Below are positions 1 to 4,932 of a stretch of 6,966 nt of DNA, piece after piece; position 1 is the first letter of the stretch; every line of letters starts with the position of its first letter. The notes beneath the pieces were generated by a model. The model was not told the DNA's origin, made no database searches, and saw only the letters and a program-made list of their open reading frames with translations. The translations under genes were made by a program, and so were the position numbers. The stretch is from Planctomycetaceae bacterium (lineage in GTDB: Bacteria > Planctomycetota > Planctomycetia > Pirellulales > Thermoguttaceae), in assembly GCA_003532715.1 (NCBI GenBank), contig DOEZ01000530.1:865-7830 (forward strand), read 5' to 3'.

Positions 1-2297
1 TGAACCTGGGAAACGACTTCGCCGGCGAAGGCGCGTTCGATCTCGTGCCCGACTTGCCCCACCCGCAACCCGTGCCGCTGGATGGCTTGCCGATCGTAGA
101 CGACCTGGAGGATGGGCACGTCGGCCTGCTGGTCGACCGTGGGATCGACGACACCCGGAATGCTCTCGATCTCCTGTTTGACGAGTCCGGCCAACTGTCG
201 CAGACGAGCCAACCCCGCCGGGTCGTTGTCGGGGGCGAAGAGTTTGACGGCAATTGCCGCGCGCGTGCCCGAGAGCATGTGGTCGATGCGGTGCGAAATG
301 GGCTGCCCGATCTGCACGGCCATGCCCGGGATTTTGGCGAAATCGTCGCGCAGGGCGGCGAGCAATTCGGCCTTGGTCCGCTTGGGAAGGCCCTTTTTCA
401 ACGGTCGGTTCATGTCGATGGACACTTCGATTTCCGCTCCCTCCGCGCCAATGGCGTGTTCGGAGAGCGTGGCTCGGCCGGTCTGCCGGCCGACGGCGAC
501 TACTTCGGGATGCGACAGCAAGACCTCTTCCACTTGCCGGCCAAGCTCGTTCGACTCCATCAGGTTCGTGCCCGGCAGCGTGTTGGCTCCCAGCGTCAGC
601 GAGCCTTCGTTGAACTCCGGGAGGAATCCGCGGCCCATGTAAGGTATGAAGCACAGCGCGATGACGAACATGGCGGCGGCAACGAGGCCGACCGCGTGCG
701 GGTGGTCGATCGTCCGACTCAGAATCGGCTGGTAGAGACGCTTCGAGAGCCGCATGACGATCGATTCCTTCTCGTGTAGCACGGCCCTGCTCGTGGGCAG
801 CAGGATCAAGCATAGCGCCGGAGTAACGGTCACCGCCACGGCGAGCGAGGCGAGCAAGGCCACGATGAAGGTTAGAGCCAGGGGCATCAGCAACCGGCCT
901 TCCACGCCGGAAAGGAAGAATAGCGGCGTGAAGACCAGGATCACGATGACGGTGGCGAAGAAGATCGAATTGCGGATTTCGACGCTAGCATGGAAGACCA
1001 CGGAAATGGCACTTCGGCGTGCTTCGGGCGGAAGATGATGGTTCTCGCGCAACCGCCGGAATACGTTTTCCACGTCCACGATGGCGTCGTCCACCAGCGA
1101 GCCGATCGCGATGGCCATGCCGCCGAGCGTCATGGTGTTGATCGAAGCCCCGAATGCCTTGAGCACGAGCACCGTGGTCAGGAGCGACATCGGAATCGCC
1201 AAGAGGGTGATGAGACTCGCGCGGATGTTTCCAAGAAACAAGAAGACGATAATTATCACGAGGATGCCGCCGTCGCGCAAGGCCCCCTCGACGTTGCGCA
1301 CGGCCGTCTCGATGAAATCGGCCTGGCGGAAGATGTTTCGCTGAATGGTGATTCCCGGCGGAAGCGTCTCCTGGATTTCGTCGAGCGACCGATCGAGCCG
1401 CCGAGTAAGTTCGAGGGTGTTGACTTGCGGCTGCTTGGTGATTCCCAGCAACACGGCCGGTTTTCCCATGGCCGAGGCCGTGCCCCGCCGCAGGGCGGCT
1501 CCGATCTTGACCACGCCAAGCTGTCCGACTCGGATCGGCATGTCCTTGCGAACCGTGACCACGGTATCGGCAATCTGTTCCAAGTGTTGCACGCGTCCCA
1601 AGCCTTGCACGAGGAACTCCTGCCCGCCTTCCACCAGGACGCCAGCCGTGGCGTTCTGGTTGGTTTCCTCCAATGCTTCAGCCACTTCGGAAGCGGAGAT
1701 ATTGTAGGCCTGCAGCTTCGAGGGGGACAAGATGACCTGGTATTGTTTCACGTCGCCGCCGATTGGCGCGACCTGGGCCACGCCTTCCACGGCCAGAAGG
1801 CGTCGACGGATCGTCGTGTCGGCCAAGGTCCGCAAGTCGAAGAGCGAATGCTCTTCGCCGCGGAGGGCCACGAACAGGATTTCACCCATCATCGACGCCT
1901 GCGGAGCCATGATCGGCTGCTCGACTTCCGGCGGCAGGCTGCCGCGCACCAGTCCAAGCTTCTCGGCCACAATCTGGCGGTCGGTTTGAAGGTTGGTTCC
2001 CCAGTCGAACTCGACCCAGACGATGGAGAACCCGATGCTGGTGGCCGACCGCACGCGCCGCACTCCCGCCGCGCCGTTCATGGCCGTCTCGATGGGGAAG
2101 GTGACTAGCGTTTCGACCTCGGTGGGAGCCATGCCGTGGGCTTCCGTGAGGATCGTTACCGTGGGCGCGGTGAAGTCGGGAAAGACGTCCACCGGCATGG
2201 TCGACGTGACGTACAAGCCGGCCACCATCAAAACCAGCGAGAGCAGCACGACCAACAGGCTAGAATTCAGCGAAAGGCGAATGAGTCTTGTAAGCAT
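1..2297 (-). CDS. Heavy-metal efflux RND permease, CusA/CzcA family (3' end outside window)
   Basis: This is the inner-membrane, proton-driven pump of a tripartite heavy-metal exporter. I translated the minus strand from the ATG at 2297 and found 765 uninterrupted codons to the left edge; relatives have about 1,030-1,100 residues, so roughly a quarter is missing. TM1 is at about residues 12-32, followed by the family signature PVDVFPDF (35-42) and a long periplasmic porter loop. TM2-TM6 lie at about 342-500 and TM7 at about 535-551, and the second periplasmic half begins after it (GFLPEFNEGS, LPGT near 575). TM4 carries GSLVDDAIVDVENVF, with D403, D404, D408 and E410 as candidate proton-relay acids. 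The start is supported by AGGAA eight bases upstream, overlapping the adaptor stop codon, so the two genes are translationally linked. The heavy-metal RND family is clear; the metal is not. The CzcA-type first Asp of TM4 is Ala here, and aligned sites for the CusA methionines do not look like Met. Confidence 0.96.
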   Translation of the reverse strand, partial: MLTRLIRLSLNSSLLVVLLSLVLMVAGLYVTSTMPVDVFPDFTAPTVTILTEAHGMAPTEVETLVTFPIETAMNGAAGVRRVRSATSIGFSIVWVEFDWGTNLQTDRQIVAEKLGLVRGSLPPEVEQPIMAPQASMMGEILFVALRGEEHSLFDLRTLADTTIRRRLLAVEGVAQVAPIGGDVKQYQVILSPSKLQAYNISASEVAEALEETNQNATAGVLVEGGQEFLVQGLGRVQHLEQIADTVVTVRKDMPIRVGQLGVVKIGAALRRGTASAMGKPAVLLGITKQPQVNTLELTRRLDRSLDEIQETLPPGITIQRNIFRQADFIETAVRNVEGALRDGGILVIIIVFLFLGNIRASLITLLAIPMSLLTTVLVLKAFGASINTMTLGGMAIAIGSLVDDAIVDVENVFRRLRENHHLPPEARRSAISVVFHASVEIRNSIFFATVIVILVFTPLFFLSGVEGRLLMPLALTFIVALLASLAVAVTVTPALCLILLPTSRAVLHEKESIVMRLSKRLYQPILSRTIDHPHAVGLVAAAMFVIALCFIPYMGRGFLPEFNEGSLTLGANTLPGTNLMESNELGRQVEEVLLSHPEVVAVGRQTGRATLSEHAIGAEGAEIEVSIDMNRPLKKGLPKRTKAELLAALRDDFAKIPGMAVQIGQPISHRIDHMLSGTRAAIAVKLFAPDNDPAGLARLRQLAGLVKQEIESIPGVVDPTVDQQADVPILQVVYDRQAIQRHGLRVGQVGHEIERAFAGEVVSQV

Positions 2298-2305
2298 GGC
2301 TTTGG

Positions 2306-2310
2306 TTCCT
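2306..2310 (-). promoter_or_regulatory. Ribosome binding site of the RND permease, overlapping the adaptor stop
   Basis: The minus strand reads TAGGAACCAAAGCC before the ATG. AGGAA lies eight bases upstream of the start and shares two bases with the adaptor's TAG stop. This fixes the start at 2297 and suggests translational coupling between the adaptor and the pump. Confidence 0.75.
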
Positions 2311-4090
2311 AGTGGGCGTGTCCGTGGGCGGGAATCGCGCTGGACAGGGTGGACAGCCGGATTGCGTAGGCCCCCTTGGTCGCCACCCGATCGCCCGGCG
2401 CGAGTCCGCTGACGATTTCCACTTGGTTTGCGTCGCGGATACCGACCTCGACCCGGCGTCGCTCGAACGTCTCGCCGCCGCGTTGGAGATAGACGACGAC
2501 GTCGCCGCTCTCGTCCATGACGGCCTCCTTGGGCACGGCGATGGCCGTCTGCCGGCGTGTGGTCTCGACCATAAGATCGGCGAACATACCCACGCGGAGA
2601 AGTCCGTCGCGATTGGGAACCTCGTAGCGAATCGGCACGGTGCGCGTGTCGGCGTCGACCACCGCGCCGATGTCGATCAACCGCCCGCCGCCCGCGAGAA
2701 TCGGCACGATGCGGTCCGGGTAGGCGGCCAGCCGGTAGCTGGCGCCGGGAGCATGTTGCACTCGCGCCAGATCGTATTCGGAAACATTGGCCTCGATCCA
2801 CAACCGATCGAGGTTGACGACGTGGAAGAGTCTTCGGTCGGCGTGAATCAACTCGCCCGACGTGACGTTGGCGTCGACAATCGTGCCGGCGATGGGACTT
2901 CGCAGGGTGACTCGCATGTTGCCGCGATGGTCCTCCACGTCGCCCGACGCCTTCATGCCGCCGAGCACCTTGGCAAGTCGCTCCCGCGCGTCCTTGTAGG
3001 GTTGCACGACCAGGCGGAGACCGTCCAACTCGGATTGGGCTAGCCGCTCCTCGTGCTCGGCCGTCAGAAGCTCCTTTCCCGCCGCGATTCCATCCCGGGT
3101 CAGGCTCTTTTTGCGTTCCAAGGTGTTCCGTGCTCGCTTCAAGTCCAGTTCGGCGCCGCGAATGCGTGTCTCGATATCGAGTTGCTTGACGGCCAAATCG
3201 GCATCGAGCGTCTGCAACTGGGCATGATTGGCGATCAATTGCACGGCCTCGGCGCCGGCGATGGAGGGCTCGACAAAAGCCAGCGTTTGCCCCTTCTCGA
3301 CCTTGTCGCCGACCTTGGGGAAACCCCGGCCGTCGGGCGGCGCTACCTTGCCGGTGGTCGGCGACCCGACGACGGCGCCCGATCCTTGGGGCACGATCAC
3401 CCGACCCGGCACGACCAGTCGCTCGACCAGCTCTCGCTGGGCGGCCGCGGTGGTAATCACGCCGGCCCGCCACTGCTGTTCCTTGAGAAAACTGATGGTT
3501 TCGGCGGCGTCTTCGTCGGGCGTTTCTTGCGCGGCCGCCAATGCCTCGTCGGCATTGGCATAAACGATGACCGGCGGCAGTTCGATCGTCTCTCCGCCGC
3601 CGTCGATTTGCGGACTTTCGACGATCATCTCGGCACGATACGTGCCGGGTTTCGCGAAGGTTACCGACGGAATGAAGATGCCTGGTCGGTCCGGCTTCTC
3701 CGAACGGACTTCGACCGTGCTCTGCTCGGGACCGGTCGCCTTGAACGTAAGACTTCCCTCCGTCACCGGACTGCCGTCTTTCATTACCGTCACGTGGAAC
3801 AGCGGGGCGATGGCCTCACCGGCCACGGCATACGGCCGTTCGAGAAAGACGTCGATCTTGTCGGCCCAAAGGGTCGTCTTGACCACCGGACCGCCGTCTC
3901 CGTGACCGTGATCATGGCCGCCGTCCGCGACCGCGTGTTCGGATTCCGACGGTTTAGCGGATCCGATGCCGGCACGGACCATTTGCATGATCTGCCGGCT
4001 GTTTGCCACAAGATACCCGGCCGATATCAGCAATCCGACAACAAGGATTGCACTCGCCGGCCGCCGCCATTTCATGGTGCGAACGCTCAT
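2309..4090 (-). CDS. Periplasmic adaptor (membrane fusion) subunit of heavy-metal RND efflux pump, with extra N-terminal domain
   Basis: This 593-residue adaptor should bridge the RND permease encoded just downstream to an outer-membrane channel and may hand metal to the pump. A membrane anchor or uncleaved signal lies at about residues 12-29. It is followed by a His-rich linker (H59, H61, H63 in HDHGHGDGG) and an extra beta-rich, Ig-like-looking domain at about 70-178. The HlyD/CusB-type core begins with ISFLKEQQW (199-207). The barrel-sandwich (lipoyl-like) halves are at about 236-275 and 390-425, with a charged alpha-helical hairpin at about 280-380 between them. The beta-barrel is at about 426-510 and the membrane-proximal domain at about 515-580. 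The protein ends in AHGHAH (H589, H591, H593). It is longer than E. coli CusB (about 400 residues). The start has GGAG seven bases upstream; an in-frame ATG at 4075 is a weaker alternative. Family call firm; the metal-binding role of the His tracts is inferred. Confidence 0.95.
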   Translation of the reverse strand: MSVRTMKWRRPASAILVVGLLISAGYLVANSRQIMQMVRAGIGSAKPSESEHAVADGGHDHGHGDGGPVVKTTLWADKIDVFLERPYAVAGEAIAPLFHVTVMKDGSPVTEGSLTFKATGPEQSTVEVRSEKPDRPGIFIPSVTFAKPGTYRAEMIVESPQIDGGGETIELPPVIVYANADEALAAAQETPDEDAAETISFLKEQQWRAGVITTAAAQRELVERLVVPGRVIVPQGSGAVVGSPTTGKVAPPDGRGFPKVGDKVEKGQTLAFVEPSIAGAEAVQLIANHAQLQTLDADLAVKQLDIETRIRGAELDLKRARNTLERKKSLTRDGIAAGKELLTAEHEERLAQSELDGLRLVVQPYKDARERLAKVLGGMKASGDVEDHRGNMRVTLRSPIAGTIVDANVTSGELIHADRRLFHVVNLDRLWIEANVSEYDLARVQHAPGASYRLAAYPDRIVPILAGGGRLIDIGAVVDADTRTVPIRYEVPNRDGLLRVGMFADLMVETTRRQTAIAVPKEAVMDESGDVVVYLQRGGETFERRRVEVGIRDANQVEIVSGLAPGDRVATKGAYAIRLSTLSSAIPAHGHAH

Positions 4091-4097
4091 TACTGAT

Positions 4098-4101
4098 CTC
4101 C
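4098..4101 (-). promoter_or_regulatory. Ribosome binding site of the adaptor gene
   Basis: GGAG (within GTGGAG) sits seven bases before the ATG at 4090, which is ideal spacing. It selects this ATG over the in-frame ATG five codons later. Confidence 0.8.
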
Positions 4102-4111
4102 ACGGACTCGA

Positions 4112-4132
4112 TGACTGGTCAACCGGTCAACC
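4112..4132. repeat. Imperfect inverted repeat overlapping a tandem GGTCAACC duplication
   Basis: 4112-4129 forms an inverted repeat: TGACTGGT pairs with ACCGGTCA across a two-base centre (CA). One pair is T-G, a wobble in a plus-sense RNA and C-A in a minus-sense RNA. Overlapping it, GGTCAACC occurs twice in tandem at 4117-4132. The element lies about 20 bases upstream of the adaptor start, just ahead of its ribosome binding site. This could be a repressor operator or a translation-modulating structure; no specific regulator can be named. Confidence 0.55.
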
Positions 4133-4160
4133 CGATGTGTGCGCCGGAACGACGTGGGCA

Positions 4161-4186
4161 GCCGGTTTGGCGCGCGCCAAGCCGGC
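4161..4186. repeat. Long loop-less inverted repeat between the small gene and the adaptor gene
   Basis: The two 13-base arms GCCGGTTTGGCGC (4161-4173) and GCGCCAAGCCGGC (4174-4186) are inverted copies with one mismatch. The central 14 bases, TTGGCGCGCGCCAA, are a perfect palindrome. In a plus-strand RNA the mismatch is a G-U wobble, and in the minus-strand mRNA it is C-A. No T-run follows on either strand, so it is not a classic intrinsic terminator. It may act as an mRNA processing or stabilising hairpin, an attenuator between the genes, or a protein-binding site. Confidence 0.7.
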
Positions 4187-4223
4187 AAGAGGTGAATAAG
4201 ACACGAGAGAATCGTGCAAAGAA

Positions 4224-4763
4224 TCAGGCCAGTTGAACGCCTGAACGTTCGTGGCGCGCGCGGTCACACAGAGGAGCCGCCAGGACGATGCCAGCGCGCG
4301 GAATCCCGCACCGCGAGGAATCGTAGATGCGATCTGTCGAGACCATGAGCCCAGAAATCGGCCCAATGGGGTGGAAGCTCCGGTTTTCCGACGGAGTGCG
4401 AGCGAGTTGAGCAGCCGAAACGGTGGCTATCCAATAGCACCAACCGCAGGGCGACTTCCCGTGGGGGACAGCCGGTTCACCCGAGGTCGGCACGTAGATC
4501 ACGTTTCCCCAGGGTAGAAGGGACCGATGCTGGTGGGAATCGGCCCGGGACGGAATCGTCCAGCCACAATGGACACCTCGATCCGTGCCGGATCCGGACG
4601 AGTCGGACAGCCCAAGAGCAACGCATTCGGAACGGTCGTGTTGATGGGCAATATCTCCGTCCGAATGACTATGAATAAAGGTCGAAGATGAGACTATGGC
4701 CGCCAACAGCATCCATGCCGCCAGCGTCGATCTCAAGGCGTTTTCGACCGCGAGTCTCTTCAT
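4224..4763 (-). CDS. Small exported His/Cys-rich protein of unknown function, first gene of the efflux operon
   Basis: I do not recognise a named family. The 179-residue product begins with a basic n-region (MKR) and a hydrophobic stretch at about residues 12-24, so it is probably exported by Sec. Export is followed at once by a His cluster: H31 and H33 (HSH), then H40 and H42 (HQH), with another pair at H77 and H79 (HQH). Six cysteines follow (C47, C66, C106, C109, C152, C166), of which C106 and C109 form CGWC, a thioredoxin-like CxxC spacing without other visible thioredoxin features. The His-rich start and the C-terminal LCDRARHERSG resemble short proteins I associate with planctomycete metal-efflux loci, from memory. 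Its position downstream of a strong promoter and 133 bp before the adaptor suggests a periplasmic metal-binding or sensing role; that is inference. The start is uncertain: GTG at 4784 is in frame but lacks a ribosome binding site, and the ATG at 4763 has only a weak one (GGA, six bases away). Confidence 0.75.
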   Translation of the reverse strand: MKRLAVENALRSTLAAWMLLAAIVSSSTFIHSHSDGDIAHQHDRSECVALGLSDSSGSGTDRGVHCGWTIPSRADSHQHRSLLPWGNVIYVPTSGEPAVPHGKSPCGWCYWIATVSAAQLARTPSENRSFHPIGPISGLMVSTDRIYDSSRCGIPRAGIVLAAPLCDRARHERSGVQLA

Positions 4764-4788
4764 CACCAATCCAGTTGAATACACGGGG

Positions 4789-4816
4789 GGCGGACTGGCC
4801 CCACCAAAAGCCCGCC
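4789..4816 (-). other. Hairpin in the 5' leader of the efflux operon
   Basis: On the minus strand GGCGGGCT (4816-4809) pairs with AGTCCGCC (4796-4789) around a 12-base loop, giving an 8-bp stem with one G-U pair. On the plus strand the same position would be an A-C mismatch, so the structure fits a minus-strand transcript. It lies between the predicted promoter and the small gene's start. No T-run follows, so a terminator is unlikely. It might affect leader stability or translation. Confidence 0.5.
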
Positions 4817-4855
4817 GAGGTTGTCTCCAGCCCGCGGAGTTAGCCTAGATTGCTC

Positions 4856-4875
4856 TTGTTCGATTATATCGACAA
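4856..4875. promoter_or_regulatory. Dyad over the -10 box, possible operator
   Basis: TTGTTCGAT (4856-4864) and ATCGACAA (4868-4875) are inverted copies apart from one extra T, with three bases between. The dyad covers the -10 box of the predicted promoter and the expected transcription start, a common place for a repressor site. The regulator is not encoded in this window, so the assignment is inferred from position only. Confidence 0.4.
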
Positions 4876-4890
4876 CTCGGGAAATATCAA
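4863..4890 (-). promoter_or_regulatory. Predicted sigma70-type promoter for the small gene and efflux operon
   Basis: On the minus strand TTGATA (4890-4885) is followed after 16 bases by a perfect TATAAT (4868-4863): five of six and six of six matches to the -35 and -10 consensus. Transcription would start near 4856, leaving a leader of about 93 bases before the ATG at 4763. Upstream sequence is relatively AT-rich for this GC-rich region. This is the best promoter I see in the window, and no convincing second promoter lies before the adaptor gene. Confidence 0.65.
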
Positions 4891-4932
4891 TCCAGCCGAA
4901 CAACCAAGCTTTTCTCTACATTCTAACTTGAC

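Noticed and set aside
990..2108. Plus-strand open frame of 372 codons antisense to the RND permease
   Set aside because: Every codon of the opposite frame fits an RND permease; the antisense product is His/Asp/Arg-rich without family features.
3053..4096. Plus-strand open frame of 347 codons antisense to the adaptor
   Set aside because: It mirrors the well-supported adaptor gene and has no ribosome binding site or domain of its own that I can see.
4193..4219. Second promoter ahead of the adaptor (TTGCAC / TATTCA on the minus strand)
   Set aside because: The -10 match is poor and the spacing is only 15 bases.
4229..4779. The 9-mer CCAGTTGAA at both ends of the small gene (4229-4237 and 4771-4779)
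   Set aside because: Nine bases is short, the flanks differ, and nothing else suggests an insertion or target-site duplication.
4764..4784. GTG start at 4784 for the small His/Cys protein
   Set aside because: There is no ribosome binding site before it and it directly abuts the leader hairpin; the ATG at 4763 gives a cleaner signal peptide. It is not fully excluded.
4876..4932. Terminator for the alpha-galactosidase gene
   Set aside because: I looked for a stem followed by a T-run downstream of the TAG and found none, so read-through into the efflux operon cannot be excluded.
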